From positions 4,170,001-4,234,000 of the forward strand of contig OX365954.1 in NCBI GenBank assembly GCA_947247005.1: a stretch of 64,000 bases of DNA, in the 5' to 3' direction. This DNA is from Spisula solida (lineage: Eukaryota; Mollusca; Bivalvia; Venerida; Mactridae). Below the pieces are notes generated by a model, which saw only the letters and a program-made list of their open reading frames with translations, was not told where the DNA came from and did no database searches. The first letter of the stretch is position 1, and every line of letters starts with the position of its first letter. Positions 23,996 through 36,935 of the stretch are shown in pieces. The position numbers were made by a program, and so were the translations under genes.

Positions 23996-25430
23996 TGAAC
24001 TATACCTATGTTTTTGGGTGTGACTTTATTATGATAAATCAAAGATAGTCTGGTTATTGTACTGACTTACTGTACCCGCCTACCTCTGACAGCATGTCAC
24101 AATATGTAGAGGAAGAAGGAATGCTACAATAGATTGTTATCACTAGATAATTAATTACTTAACACTCCAGATTAGTTTGTTGAGCACTTGACTACCAATA
24201 TGTTGGTTATTGATTTAATACCTTAGTGAGAAGTTAATTCACCCTGTGACAAAATGATATAACCATTCAAAGACAATTAGATATGCTACAGAGTTTCATT
24301 TGGATTTAAGTTGCATATTGTTCAGTTTAGAGGAGAGGATAGTTTCAGATCTTTACTCAAACATTTTATGAGTAATGTTAAAGTTACTGTACAAGTGAAC
24401 TTGGTTGTATTAACACCAACATTCTAAGCATCTCAGGTGACTCCCCCCCCCCCCTGACAAATATTTGTTGGTGGCATATAAAATTGCCCTTGTCTATCAG
24501 TCTGTCAGTCTGTTTGTCCAAAAATGTTGCGTCACCTATAATCATAGTAATAATGAGTTGTTGTGCACCTATATATTTTTATTCAGGTTCAACCAGTTTT
24601 AGCAGAGTTATTGTCCTTAATTATTTGGGTACAACTAGTATTAGCAGAGTTGTTGCCCTTTGATAAAATTGTGCTTGTGTTGTCTGTAACTTGAAAAGTA
24701 ACTGGCTTCAGTCTTCAAACTTCATAGAATATTAGTCAGCATGTGTTGTTCACTGTTCACCAATATATTCTTATTTAGATCGGACCAGTATTAGCAGATT
24801 TATTGCCCTTGGAATTATGAAATTCGATGAAATTAAAAGACTTTACTCAGTAACTTACTTATATATTCTTTTTATTAAATCAAGGCTATGTTTTAAAACA
24901 CTGACAGTTCTGACATAGGGTAAAAAGTCAAGAGTCAATATCTAAATTGCAATGTACTTTGGCGAGCGCTTTAAGGTAATGCATTAGCCCTCCCTCTTGT
25001 TGCAAAATTTTATTTTCATTATATCTATTATAACTGCATGAAAGTTTCTCTTAACTTACATTATTAATTCTATTGCCAATTGCTGATGGTTGGATTCTAA
25101 AAATGTTAGAGAATGATTGATATGTATATTTTCCAAGTAATGATATCTCATGTTGCTAACAAATCAATATTGCTAATGACAATCTTATTGTGACTGTCAC
25201 AATTGCTTTATGTTCGTTAGTGTACATTGTTTTCTGTAGAAGGAATGATACCATATTGGTATATACCTTTGTTAAACGTTCTCCAGTTGGGAATTCAGTT
25301 GGCAGTCTGGCTATCCGTAGGGTATATGGCTATCAATATTTGTTGTATACCTGCCCAAGTGAAGTTTTCAAGGCCATGTGACTATATGGTCAACCATGAT
25401 TGACCTGATTAGGTCTACAGCTGACAAGTG
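23996..25430. other. Intron 2 stretch with degenerate dispersed repeat
   Basis: A C12 run at 24443-24454. About 24460-24860 is a degenerate element with two to three units (TATATTTTTATTCAGGTTCA, ACCAGTTTTAGCAGAGTT, TTGCCCTT). Nothing coding is recognised. Confidence 0.5.
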
Positions 25431-25434
25431 TCAA

Positions 25435-26030
25435 CCTTCATTGACCTGTCAACCATGACTCACCTAGTCAACCATGACTGATCATAATAAACCATGACTG
25501 ATCACATACACCATGACTGACCACAGTAAACAATGGCTGACCACAGTAAACCATGACTGATCACAATAAACCATGACTGACCACATACACCATGACTAAT
25601 CACAATAAACCATGACTGACCACAGTAAACCATGACTGACCACAATAAACCATGACTGACCACAGTAAATCATGACTGACCACAATAAACCATGACTGAC
25701 CACAGCAAACCATGACTGACCACAGTAAACCATGACTGGCCACAGTAACATATGGCCAACCACAGTAAACCATGACCAACCCCAGTCAACCATGACTGAC
25801 CACAGTAAACTAAGACCAACCCCTGTCAACCATGACTGGCCACAGTAACATATGGCCAACCACAGTAAACCATGACCAACCCCAGTCAACCATGGCCAAC
25901 CCCAGTAAACTATGGCCCACCTCAGTCAACCATGGCCTACCCCAGTCAACCATGACCAACCACAGTAAACCATGGCCAACCCCAGTCAACCATGACTGAC
26001 CACAGCCAATCATAGCCGACCATGGCATGA
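25435..26030. repeat. 20-bp minisatellite
   Basis: About 29 units of CCATGACTGACCACAGTAAA and variants (CCATGACCAACCCCAGTCAA). Three 20-bp units equal 20 codons, which explains the open minus-strand frames here. Confidence 0.93.
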
Positions 26031-26690
26031 ATGTGCTCATATATTGGCATCAGATGGTCATATCTATGGTATATGAAATTATGTGCAGGGAAATTGGTTA
26101 GAATAATAAGAAAACTGCATTTATCAATTCAGCTTATCTTATATAACTGAAACAATACAACCCATGATTGTCAGCCAAGTTCTCAGTACTGACCAATAAT
26201 ATATGTAGTGGTAAATTATATAATATCATGTGGCAAAATCCAATTGATGTACTTGAACACCTTACAAATAACCTTCACCAAACGACTATTGACAACATTT
26301 AATGATAAGGCGAAGTGATCTTTGCACTTGCATATTATTTATGCCAATAAAATTATTGTAAACATATAGTGCAATAACAGATTATGAAAACAGTGTATGT
26401 GATTAGTCATCCCTGGTGGTACCATCTGCTACATGCTACAAGCTGCCATGCTGTCCTATGATTTACTGTTGTTATTCTGTCTAATTCCTAGTATATTTCT
26501 GGAGTCCTTGTATCTGAAGTGTAAATTAACCTATTGTGACTTCAAGATTAAGAAAATACAAGTTTAACTGGTGCATGCATTAGTGTCAGACTGCTAGTGA
26601 CATGGTCCTTTTAATATTTCCTTAAAATTGTTTCACAATTCGAGTTGGAAATCTCACTGCCATATTATATGTGATCATTGATAGAACCAG
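26031..26690. other. Intron 2 stretch without recognised features
   Basis: AT-rich non-coding sequence. Confidence 0.5.
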
Positions 26691-26850
26691 TGTGGTCTAA
26701 TGGTAGAGCATCGGCTTCGAGTGCGGGAGGTCCTGGGCTCGATCCCTGGTGCTGTGTCATACATGAAAGAAAATTAAAGTATTACCAGTAATTCCCTTGC
26801 TAGATGCATAAAAGGGAATCTGGCTTTTCTCTCTCTCATACACTCATGGC
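26691..26850 (+). mobile_element. tRNA-derived SINE (family B) fragment
   Basis: A-box-like TGGTCTAATGGTAGAGCA and B box GGCTCGATCCC (26736-26746) at tRNA-like spacing. The acceptor strands do not pair, so not a functional tRNA. A short CT-rich tail follows. Confidence 0.65.
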
Positions 26851-27337
26851 AATAGATAACATCAGGAATGAGGTGTGAAGAGTGATTAATATAAGTTAGA
26901 AAAATTTATTAATCAATCGATCTAAAATAAACTAGTATTTGATTGATATTAAACTTCATTGGCATGGTCTTACCTAACAGATGGTCAGAGTTTGTTCTCT
27001 TACGAGAATCTGACAGATCTGGACATTTAATGATGGAGAAGTAACCTGGTAACATACTCACAGAAGAACCAACCCAGTTGTTTGACTGATGATCCAGAAA
27101 AGCCATCAGGCCAAAAATATATCTTTCAGACCCAATTAGAATGGAGATATAAAGATGAAAAATGTGTCAGGCATTTGGACTGATCCTGATTAAATGTTTG
27201 AGGTTTTTGCCAGACATTAATTGCCGAATAGACTAGCTGACAAGTAACTCTAGGATTTTGAACCTGTAATTTAGTGATACTAGTTTAATACTAGTCTTAA
27301 TACTAGTTTGATAAACTGTGTTATTAAATAAGTGGAA

Positions 27338-27700
27338 ATCGGTGGTCTAGAGGTAGGACATGCGCTTTGAGATCAAGAGGTCCTGGGTTCGATCTGTGTG
27401 TGCGCCACTGCTTTATTTCTCTGAGCAAGAATAATCCACAATATGCTCCACCTGACAAAGATGTGAATTGGTATTTGCAAGGGCGGTGTCTGAACATGTT
27501 CGATACTCCTGGGCGCCGTACCTCGATGTTGGCTGCATGTCCATCAGGAGAGAAATAGTCTCCCCAAGGTGACTGGAACACAGGTTTCCTTAGGTAGCCC
27601 AATGAACAGGGGAAATTTAAATGTCAAAGGGTGGCTCAGAATGGCTGATTCCTGCTGAAAGCAGCCCTCGAAAATAAATGCCTTAACTTAACTTAAAATA
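27338..27700 (+). mobile_element. tRNA-derived SINE (family C), plus copy
   Basis: tRNA-like head GGTGGTCTAGAGGTAGGACA with B box GGTTCGATC (27386-27394). Body: TTTCTCTGAGCAAGAATAA, TCCTGGGCGCC, TAGTCTCCCCA, GGTAGCCCAATGA, CTGCTGAAAGCAG. A TTAACTTAACTTAAA tail suggests a LINE-type 3' end. The same family lies inverted at 39478-39787. Confidence 0.88.
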
Positions 27701-28740
27701 AGCAGGCTGCCGCTGGAGTATTAAAACTGATTGAAATAATTAGGTTGAGTTCAAGGAAAAAGCAACAAATCTTACTGGTTCAAATAGAAATGATATCATG
27801 TGCACATTTGAAGAGAGATAATCCATATAGATTGTGTTTTACCCTAGGATTTGTTTTTTTTTATCCATGTGAAATCTCGATACTGCTTGTTAGTACTGGT
27901 AATACATACTTGGATCAAACTGCAAAATATTCTCGTAATCTTTTGCAAAATCATATTCTTAAAAAATATGCACAGAAATGCCTCAAACTGTTGTATATAT
28001 TACATAATGCACCTGGTTATTTATGTAATTTTATATATATGTATCACAGCTGTTTCTGAAGCTTACAGAACTTTCAGAACCATAAATGTTGACATTTTTG
28101 TGAGTTTTAATCATATTTTTCTGATTGAAAAATATCTTGCAGGTACAAAAATAAAATTTATGAACGTCTATTACTATTACAGCAAAACAGAACCGTCTTC
28201 TATCTTGTTGCACTAGAGTTACATGATTTAAGCTAAAAAGTTTGAAACACGGTAATGCAAACTTCTCACTGCTTCTCACTGCAACATGATTTATAAATTG
28301 TATTTTATTGCTTTTGTTCGGCATTATTTAAATGAGACGTTGCAGGTTTGTACAGAATACAGCCCCAAACATCAGTTGGCAATAGAGGGGGGGGGGGGGG
28401 GGGGGTAATTTCTGCCGAAGAATCATGAAGAACTGATTATCTTTTTATTTCCTTCATTCGCATGCACGAGATTTTCTGTCTGCATTGAAAAGTTAATGTG
28501 AATTGAAAGCTAGATTTATGCTTGGATGTGGAATATTTTGATAGAAGTTCTCGCAGGTCTAACCATGCAATAGAGATCCTGTGTATAATAAATGAAGTAA
28601 TATGCATTTATTTTATCTTCCAGAATGTTTGTGAAAGACAGAAATTTCCATTTATATTATGCTTAATTTGAGCTGTTGCATATAAAGCGTTGCTTTGGTA
28701 CCCAATATTGTATGATTTGATTTCATGTATACAGTACTGT
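27701..28740. other. Intron 2 stretch with a G19 run
   Basis: Non-coding; overlapping open frames at 27745-28324 on both strands have no recognisable protein. An uninterrupted run of 19 G lies at 28387-28405. Confidence 0.5.
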
Positions 28741-29060
28741 GACTACATGGTATGGTTGTCAAGTAGATGACGCCGTAATGACTGCCCACTTTGAGGTCCC
28801 TGGTTTGTTAAATCTCCGCTGGGCCGCTTGGTCATTTCTGAATTGCTTTTCAGTGTTTCCCACCCTACTATAGATGAACTGGTTAGTAACCCAGAAGTAG
28901 TATCCCATGTGTCTGTATGAAGTGAGTGCTATATACCAGGCACATTTAAAAACCAAGAAGTATTTTTGGAAAGAGCTAGGGTATCATATCCGGATTCCTT
29001 GTATCACACCACTGTCTTTTCCTTGAAGTCAGAAGTCATTTGTCTATCTGGTAGGGAAAA
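28741..29060 (+). mobile_element. SINE family A copy
   Basis: Contains GAATTGCTTTTCAGTGTTTC and GGATTCCTTGTATCACAC, the motifs shared with 470-810 and 21055-21315; the head (GAGGTCCCTGG) is a degenerate B-box region. Confidence 0.6.
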
Positions 29061-29447
29061 CCACTGAATGAACACATGCTTACAAGTACATAATGTTTCA
29101 GTTGAACACAAACAATAAACAGACATGCATGTATAATATGATAGTCTAACCTATTTTGGGCAGCCAGTTAATAGATACATCACTGTGGATGCTTAAAGCA
29201 ATTGGCTGTTTACTACAGGTGCACTTAATATAAGAACAGCGTATAGAGATTTAATAATATGTGCTTCTGCGAGTGCTCAAGATGAGCTTTTAAGATCCTT
29301 AGATGTCTGTAGTTTGTCTATAATAAAGCTGGAGTTACCGGTAGTTTTGTACTGACCTATTCATTATATGTTAACACAGACTATAAAGGTCACACTCGTG
29401 ATTTACTGAATTAAATTGAAAAATGTGCATTTTCTGTATAATTTCAG

Positions 29448-29593
29448 ATTTAATACAAGAACCACATTCACGTATTCACATTCAGATAGGAGATGAGGAA
29501 GATGTTGTACCGGATGAATTAACCACAAACCAAGAGGAGAAACGAGATTATATATCACCAGTCCGAATGCGAAATAGACGAAGATTTAGTGAG
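29448..29593 (+). CDS. CDK17: PCTAIRE kinase, coding exon 3
   Basis: Completes codon 89 and covers residues 89-137. The acceptor is ATAATTTCAG and the donor GAG before GTAAGA (phase 0). The first half is acidic (IGDEEDVVPDEL). The end reads SPVRMRNRRRFSE, matching the 'SPV.vRmRN...RKIS' stretch that precedes the kinase domain in CDK16/17/18. That region carries regulatory serines in the vertebrate proteins; the RRRFS context is consistent with a basophilic kinase site. Phase agrees on both sides, which supports the exon even though its first half is not conserved in my memory of the family. Confidence 0.9.
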
Positions 29594-30080
29594 GTAAGAC
29601 CTTGTATAAGTATAGTGAGATTTTTTGACGTGTCAAAATTAACATATTTACACGGTAGCTTCACACTATAGATTAGTAATCCTCACAACTTCTATAGTGT
29701 GCAGATACCATGTAGTTAAAATATATTTATCGACATGTCAATAAAATTGCACTGCTTGTATTTGTAAGAAAGACAACTCTAGGCTAGACTATTGGAAAGT
29801 TTGTAGGAGTTACTTCCCTTTCTGTAACTATTTATAGTATGTACTGTATGATGAGTGGCACTAAGAGTTTAAGTGTTGTTCTATTAGCGTCTATGTAACC
29901 TTGTAATGGTTGAGAGTCTATAGTGTTCTTATTACTGGCATAGATCATAATTATGGTAGAATCATTATTTTATTGCGTCAGGTCGTTGGGTGAAGTGAGG
30001 TGATCAGTGTTAGTACAGTCTAGCTCATAGAGAAAGTATCGTTGTAGTTTATATTTACATCATTGTAAGTTACTGTCTCT
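29594..30080. other. Start of intron 3
   Basis: Non-coding sequence after the exon 3 donor; no recognised repeat. Confidence 0.5.
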
Positions 30081-30087
30081 CCATGTA

Positions 30088-30235
30088 CTAGGCTGAGTTA
30101 GCTACGTAGGTAGAACACTGGGTTATCACCTTAGAGATATAGGTTTGATTCCCCGGGTTGATTCTCCAGGTTGCTTCCCCGTGTATGATTCCCTGGGTTG
30201 ATTCCCCGGGTTGATTCCCCGGGGATGTTATGTAA
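30088..30235 (+). mobile_element. tRNA-like SINE head with amplified B box
   Basis: GAGTTAGCTACGTAGGTAGA resembles an A-box region; GGTTTGATTCCCC at about 30152 is a B box. It is followed by about five more near copies of GGTTGATTCCCCG in tandem, so the internal promoter box itself has been multiplied. Confidence 0.6.
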
Positions 30236-30616
30236 ACGCTTAGCCACTATGATGCACATCACAAAGTCCCTTGCCTCAGTGAAAATTGATAACTGACCAA
30301 ATAAAAAGCATTTTTGGAAAATAAAAGATAAATCAACATAGCTATCTTTACAAGAAATCTAAAATTTCTTCAAATAACAGTAATTCAGGGGATCGCTTGA
30401 CTATGATGCCTATACCTTGTACATGTAGAATGTATGTAAATATAATTGATTCATCAGTGAAATTTCACATTCTGTAATGTTTACAATTATCACTATTACT
30501 GCTATTACTTTATAAGTTGAAAGACTGACCGCTGCTTACTGTCAGAGGTTACCACTGATTGGGAAATAAACATTTATTAGATTTTCATCCATCCGTAAAA
30601 TACTTCATTATTCAGT

Positions 30617-30828
30617 ATACTGTAAACCAATTTACTTTCGCAAATACCAACTTTCAAATTTTGCTGATCGTTGGCATATTTGCTACTACAAATTTTTGCG
30701 TTTTTAAGTTTCCCACAATGCCATATTAATGTTTAAGCACTTCTGAGGCAACATAATATCGCAAAATTCTACCCCTCGCATACTCCGCGAAATTAAATCG
30801 CGCGAAATAATTTCTTGGTTTACAGTAT
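30617..30828. mobile_element. 212-bp MITE with 14-bp perfect TIRs
   Basis: ATACTGTAAACCAA at 30617-30630 and TTGGTTTACAGTAT at 30815-30828. The interior has TTCGCAAATA/TTTGCG and CGCGAAAT motifs. No coding capacity. Confidence 0.85.
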
Positions 30829-33520
30829 ATGATATATGAACAAACAGTAGGGCTGAAATCAGTCATATCACACATTATTTTTTCTCCCTGGCTAACAAAA
30901 GTTAGAATCTTCATAATGTTGATAGGGATGAAATATACTGATCTTATTCTCACAGATTATGATAACAACCCATTTGTGATGTATAAAGTACACAGGAAGT
31001 CAGTGTTTGTGTTATAGCATGGAGAGCATTCACCAAATGGTCCATCTGTTTAAAGGTGGATCTTCAATTAGGCCAATCATATTCATTTTGTTGATTACAG
31101 GGGTGTAATCCTAATTAATTCAATCAATTATGTTGTAAATTTGTGATATGCTGGCAAAAACTGTAGTCAAAGCATTCTTTATTACACATTGTTGTTTTTG
31201 TTAACAATGCTTTTGTTACATTATAATTCATTTAATTTTATCATCTGAAGTCCACAATTCACTTTGGATCAGCATGTACATTGCTCAGTCGCTTTTAACG
31301 TTACCCGTACTTTGTGAGTCTGGGTTGGATCTCTGTGAGGCTGTGCAGAACGTTTCATTCTATGACATACAGTAGAACTTTGATGCCTAAAACTGCAATC
31401 GGTCTGGTAAAATAGTATGAGCCATCTACTGTTTGAATCATTTATTGTATACTATCATCAGTTTACCGGACAGAAGAACATGGTTGACGTTTCTAGGATG
31501 TTCAATATAAACTGTTTGAGGCAGTTACATTATACTGTATTTGTATGGTCTTTTTGTCCTCCAAGTCTCGTCGGCAGGTCTTCGACTACTTGATGTATGT
31601 CTATATAGTATGTTATATTTAAAATACTCAGTAACTGAATTCTAGGGCATCTGTGTGTGTGCTTTAAATAAAACATTGAACATTTTTGGCTTGAATAGAC
31701 TCAAGCATAAATACAATAAATACATCTAATACTTCAATGCTGAAATGTTCCTTCATACAGCAATCTGTCAACTTAATAAGAAATGCAAGTTTAGAAAATA
31801 GTGCTGATAGGTTCAATGTTTTAGAAAGCTGGTTTTTCTCAAAGCTGGGGAAACCAGAATAGTTTGTCTTGGTCTTTTGTAAGATTCATAATGCATTTGG
31901 AGTCTGCAATTTCATTGATAAATCACAGATCCTACTTTCGTCTCTGATTGGTGAACTAACCTTCTTCCTTGGCATGAAATCTAGAAAGTGTTTTATACGT
32001 TTTTGTTGTAAACCGGTAAAACCTGCAAGAAAACACTTGGAGTACTGTGAGTGGAGTACATCATTAATGTCACTGATTGTTCTGTGTATGTGTGAACTAT
32101 CTAAGTAAGGTGCATTCTACAATTATGATGGATTAATGATGTTTATATGATTAATGTGCGGCTCTTGAAGGGAAAATTTGATGAAAATGTGCAGAATTTG
32201 GAGGATATTTATAGTCTCCCTGGAGAGTTGTTCTATGCTGTGCATTTGGTGTATGAAATCTGTTGCTTGGAATTTATATAATTGTATTTGCATCGAGTGT
32301 GTAAATATGTGAAACTTGAAGAACTTGTCTTATATACGAGTAATATATTATGAAAGTTTTGTATGAAAGGAATGATTGTGTCTGTTTAAAATTTACAAGA
32401 AATGAATGAGATGTTATTTCTCTAAGTACTGAAATACTATTATAATATGTTCTTGAATTATTGTTAATGTCATCCTCTATCCATAATTAACTCAGTCTGA
32501 ATGAATCACATTACACGACCCTCCTGCACACTGGCTGCTTTAAAAATGTAACCCCACACCAATATAAATAAAGTTAATATCAACAGTAATTGACAATTTT
32601 TTTTAAAGAAATACTTATTTATTGTACAGTGCCTGCTTTAAGAATGACTGTGATGATGTTATCACATTAATGATATTGTATGTATTGATTCTGTGAGCAC
32701 TTTACATAACTGCGTCGTTCTCCGTGTATGAATTGTTATTGTTCTTGTTTAAATAATTACCCAGTATGTTGTTTATTACAAGGATGCATGGATCATATTA
32801 AATTGTTGGTTTGATAAACAAAGATTGTAAATCTTGCCTGCTTATTTGAGATAGCTATCAAGACTTTTTTGGTCGAACTAATCAATTGAAAGACTATGTT
32901 CTATTTAAAACTTCAAAAATGCTAGTAACTATACAGAGAAGTTAAAGGTATGTTATATCATGAGATACACTGGTTTTCCTGCTAGAATGTTTACATGTAA
33001 CTAAAACATAGGGGTGCTAAATGAGGGGTTGTGGATAATATAACGGTGCCTGCTGCCATTATCTGTTCTATAGACCAGGTGAAATGTAGAATCTAGCAAT
33101 TATAAATGTTGTTGAGAAAAAGTAAACTATTCTAAATATATCTGTTTAGGATGATCAAACATCACTGGAATATCTCACATATACAGCTTCTATTTAAGAC
33201 CTTGGTTTAGCTTTATATGGCCAACTGACACTGGCTAGTCTCACGTTTTACCATGTCCCACGTTATGGCATTCTATTACTTTGAAAATTGCATTCAAAAC
33301 GTTTAAAAGATATGCACCATCAGCACACATTGCAATGGGGAATTATCAACATTGCCTAATTTGTTCAAATTTCAAAATATCTGGACCAACCATTGTTACT
33401 TTAGTCAACCATTACCTTCAATCACAAGTTATAATATCCAAATCTGGTCTAATATGATGAGCAAACCTAGTATAACAGTGGTAATCTGTGTTTGAACAGA
33501 AACACCCTGGAGAGTACATT
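30829..33520. other. Intron 3 stretch without recognised features
   Basis: AT-rich and non-coding. Open frames (for example 31869-32108) have no recognisable protein. No tandem array. Confidence 0.5.
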
Positions 33521-33524
33521 TGTA

Positions 33525-34330
33525 GCACGCTGTGATCAACCATGTTAAAAAATGTCAAACCCAGTATGTGTCACTGTGGTAAACCATGTTTGAACAGGTC
33601 AAACCCAGTATTTGTCACTATGGTAAGTCATGTTTGAACAGGTCAAACCCAGTATGTGTCACTATGGTAAATCATGATTGAACAGGTCAAACCCAGTATT
33701 TGTCATTATGGTAAGTCATGTTTGAACAGGTCAAACCCAGTATTTGTCACTGTGGTAAATCATGTTTGAACAGGTCAAACCCAGTATTTGTCACTATGGT
33801 AAACCATGTTTGAACATGTCAAACCCAGTATGTGTCACTATGGTAAACCATGTTTGAACATGTCAAACCCAGTATGTGTCACTGTGGTAAACCATGTTTG
33901 AACATGTCAAACCCAGTATGTGTCATTGTGGTAAACCATGTTTGAACAGGTCAAACCCAGTATGTGTCACTATGGTAAATCATGTTTGAACATGTCAAAC
34001 ACAGTATGTGTCACTGGTAAACCATGTTTGAACATGTCAAACCCAGTATGTGTCACTTTGGTAAACCCTATTTGAACAGGTCAAACCCAGTATTTGTCAC
34101 TGTGGTAAATCATGTTTGAACAGGTCAAACCCAGTATTTGTCACTGTGGTAAATCATGTTTGAACAGATCAAAATCATTATAATTATGTCATTGTGATAA
34201 AACATGTTTGAACATGTCTAACTTAACATGTCATTGTAATAAAACATGTTTGAACATGTCTAACTTAACATTGCACTTTGCTAAAAAAAGTTGAAACATG
34301 TCAAACCTAAAGTGTGTCACTGTGATAAAC
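33525..34330. repeat. 44-bp minisatellite
   Basis: About 17 units containing CAAACCCAGTATGTGTCACT, TGGTAAACCATGTTTGAACA. Units alternate CAGGTC/CATGTC. The last three or four units (from about 34165) are diverged. Confidence 0.93.
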
Positions 34331-35657
34331 CTTATAGATTTCATTTTATAAGTCTCTTATGCGTTTTATTAGCTTTCTATATGGAGAAATCTTTGTTTAT
34401 TCAATTAGTTCCCCATTTTAAATTTATCTCCCTATTATTGTAACTTACCTAAATGTATTTGTCTTTAAATTAAAACCTTACAATCCTAGTGTTTGTATTC
34501 AGCTTATAAGGCTAATATATTAGACTTTTGCAATCAATGATATCCTGTGATTGTGTTAATTAATTAAATACTGTCTATACACAGAGAAGTCAAAGCCGTA
34601 CAGAAAAGGTGACATCGCCTAGCCACCACTGCAAAAGAGACAGACTTAAGCTGATAAAATTATACCATCCACATTCCCAAAAGTTGGCATGTAAAGATTT
34701 TATTGGTAGAATGTTTTTATAGTCAAACCTGAACTAAGAAACTGTCATAATTAGCAGCAAATATGAGTATACATTACAATTTGGTCATACACCTACTTTC
34801 AACCTACACCATTGACTAATTAAACTAATTACAATAATAAATGAGTATAGTGGAATGCGCAACAAGACAAAGGGTAGTTAATTAAACTGTATATTTCCAA
34901 GTGGCAAGACAAAGTTTCCAAACCTCTCAGAGCTGCCTTAATTGAATAACAACCGCTTTTCAAAACTGACTATTGATTTGGCCTGTATTGCTAAGCACAT
35001 TTAACATGACAATCTATGAATATCCGTGCTTATCCGTTGTCCAATCAGTGTTGTTATTTTAAAACATTCTTTATAATGGTACCATAACGAAAACACACAA
35101 TTTAAGGATTAATTAGCGACACGTCAAATGTGCCGATGCAGCTATAGAAATAATTCAATAACCCTTTGATCTGTTTTAAGGTTGAGCTTCAATATAGTTA
35201 CAGCATCCACATTGTGTACCTCCTATAGTAACTAACAAATACATACAACTTTACAGTACCAGAATCACCGGTATAGTCCCAGTATCGTAGAATATATTGG
35301 ATGTCATTCAAATAAGTGAAATTTCCAATATTTTTTTAATGTGCTTTATTTGTTGAACAGTTCTTTAATTGGTTCCTAGACTGTGGGCGTAATGATTGGA
35401 TGCATGTACATAAGGATTTAAGCGCGATACGAATGAAACTTAACAATGTGCATATTGACAGAAACTTAATCTATAAGTGAAGGAAGAAGCTGCTATAAAT
35501 GAGGAAGTATTTTTTAGTGCCACTGAGAGCATCTGTTGACATTTGTTATAATATCTTCAATGACTTCACTAACTATTTTCACTGTGACCCTGTGATCAAC
35601 AAGTGACAGTGGGGATTTTATATGTTGAAGATATATTAGTTTCTCCTAACAAAAATC
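34331..35657. other. Intron 3 stretch upstream of the candidate alternative exon
   Basis: Non-coding. It includes a possible 24-nt microexon (34585-34608, see findings). At about 35020-35140 lies ATCCGTGCTTATCCGTTGTC, also present at about 37350-37460, so a dispersed repeat. No TATA box was identified ahead of 35658. Confidence 0.4.
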
Positions 35658-35702
35658 ATGAAGTTTTGTGCGAGTATGATCGACCAGGAGTTGTTAGCCA
35701 GG
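35658..35702 (+). CDS. Candidate alternative first coding exon of the PCTAIRE kinase gene
   Basis: Fifteen codons starting MKFCASMIDQELLAR and ending exactly at AGG before a near-consensus donor GTAAGT. The ATG has A at -3 and an in-frame TAG upstream at 35637, with no ATG between. The exon ends in phase 0, matching exon 4 (54971), so splicing would give MKFCASMIDQELLAR then EVTKRLSLP: a short-N-terminus kinase lacking exons 1-3. Nothing else downstream in this intron offers a matching host acceptor. The peptide is not recognised. Support is only structural (ATG, upstream stop, donor, phase); chance cannot be excluded. Confidence 0.42.
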
Positions 35703-36344
35703 GTAAGTTGTTTTAGTTTCATTAAATTTTGTGTGTGAAAAAACTTAATTTCATTTATAACTCTGCATGCATTTCCCTGTTGAAAATTTTATAAACTGGA
35801 ACTCAGTTCATGAATTGGACAAATTGTAAACAAACTTCATGAAAACAATTCAAGATTTAAATTGAAGGTTGAATTAATTTTCAAGAAGCTGTTCTTCAAG
35901 ATTATATGAAAAGAACTCAAATGTAAATTTTTAGCGTCTTGGCCTTATTTCTGCAGTCCTTGACACATATAAAAACATTATGCAGCCTTTATAAGATATA
36001 TTGACTTATTTTTTTTACTGCTCTATTAAATTCGGTCCATTGAACAGCGGTTTTATATCTATAGTAGTGCAACCTCCATATAATATTTGCACTTTCTTTC
36101 AAGATATAAATACTCAGTACCAAGTATGTATTGTTTTGTCTCTGGTTATTATTTGAGATCATGGTGTTTTTGCTATTGAATTATGTTGATTGTCTGGTCT
36201 TGTATAAAGGAGTGTTGAACTTTCCTCCAGGCTTAGTGGATGAAGCTGTATATATAACGTAGACGATGGAGAACAATAATGAATTTAAGTCAACATCTGG
36301 TATAATTAACCTCTATTTTAATGTATGAGATTTATAGCTAAAAA

Positions 36345-36935
36345 AAGTCATCATTATAATGTCTCCTAGATATGTAGCTTCATCATCATTATAATGTCTC
36401 CTAGATTTGTAGCTTCATCATCATTATAATGACTCCCAGAATATCATTCTGTACTCAGTATTGTTAGATGCCTTATGGCATTGAAATCTCGACCAATTTG
36501 TAACATTGATCTCAAGATTATTTGAAATTCAACAAGTTGAGACTATGTAACCTTGACCTCTACCAAATTGAGACTATATGACCTTGACCTCCACCAAATT
36601 GTGACTGTATGTGACCTTGAGTCTTGACCTCCACCAAATTGGGACTATATGTGACCTTGAGTCTTGACCTCCACCAAGTTGTGACTATGTCATCTTGACT
36701 TCCACCAAATTGTGACTATGTTACCTTGGCCTCCACCAAATTGAGACTATGTGACCTTGACCTCCACCAAATTGAGTCTATATAACCTTGACCTCCACCA
36801 AGTTGTAACTATATTTGACCTTGAGTCTTGACCTCCACCAAATTGTGACTATGTCATCTTGACCTCCACCAAATTGTGACTATGTTACCTTGGCCTCCAC
36901 CAAATTGAGACTATGTGACTAAGTAATTATTGACA
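36345..36935. repeat. Two adjoining arrays: 47-bp units, then 31-bp units
   Basis: About 36350-36435: three partial copies of CATCATTATAATGTCTCCTA then GATTTGTAGCTT. About 36535-36930: about 12 units of TGACCTCCACCAAATTGTGA then CTATGTGACCT, with variable spacers (GAGTCTTGACC). Each unit carries TGACCT, the inverse of AGGTCA. Confidence 0.85.

Noticed and set aside
26693..26765. Possible tRNA gene
   Set aside because: A- and B-box-like segments are present but acceptor-stem strands do not pair, and the layout matches a SINE head.
27324..27602. 92-codon minus-strand frame, and its plus-strand partner
   Set aside because: Entirely inside a tRNA-derived SINE also present inverted at 39478-39787.
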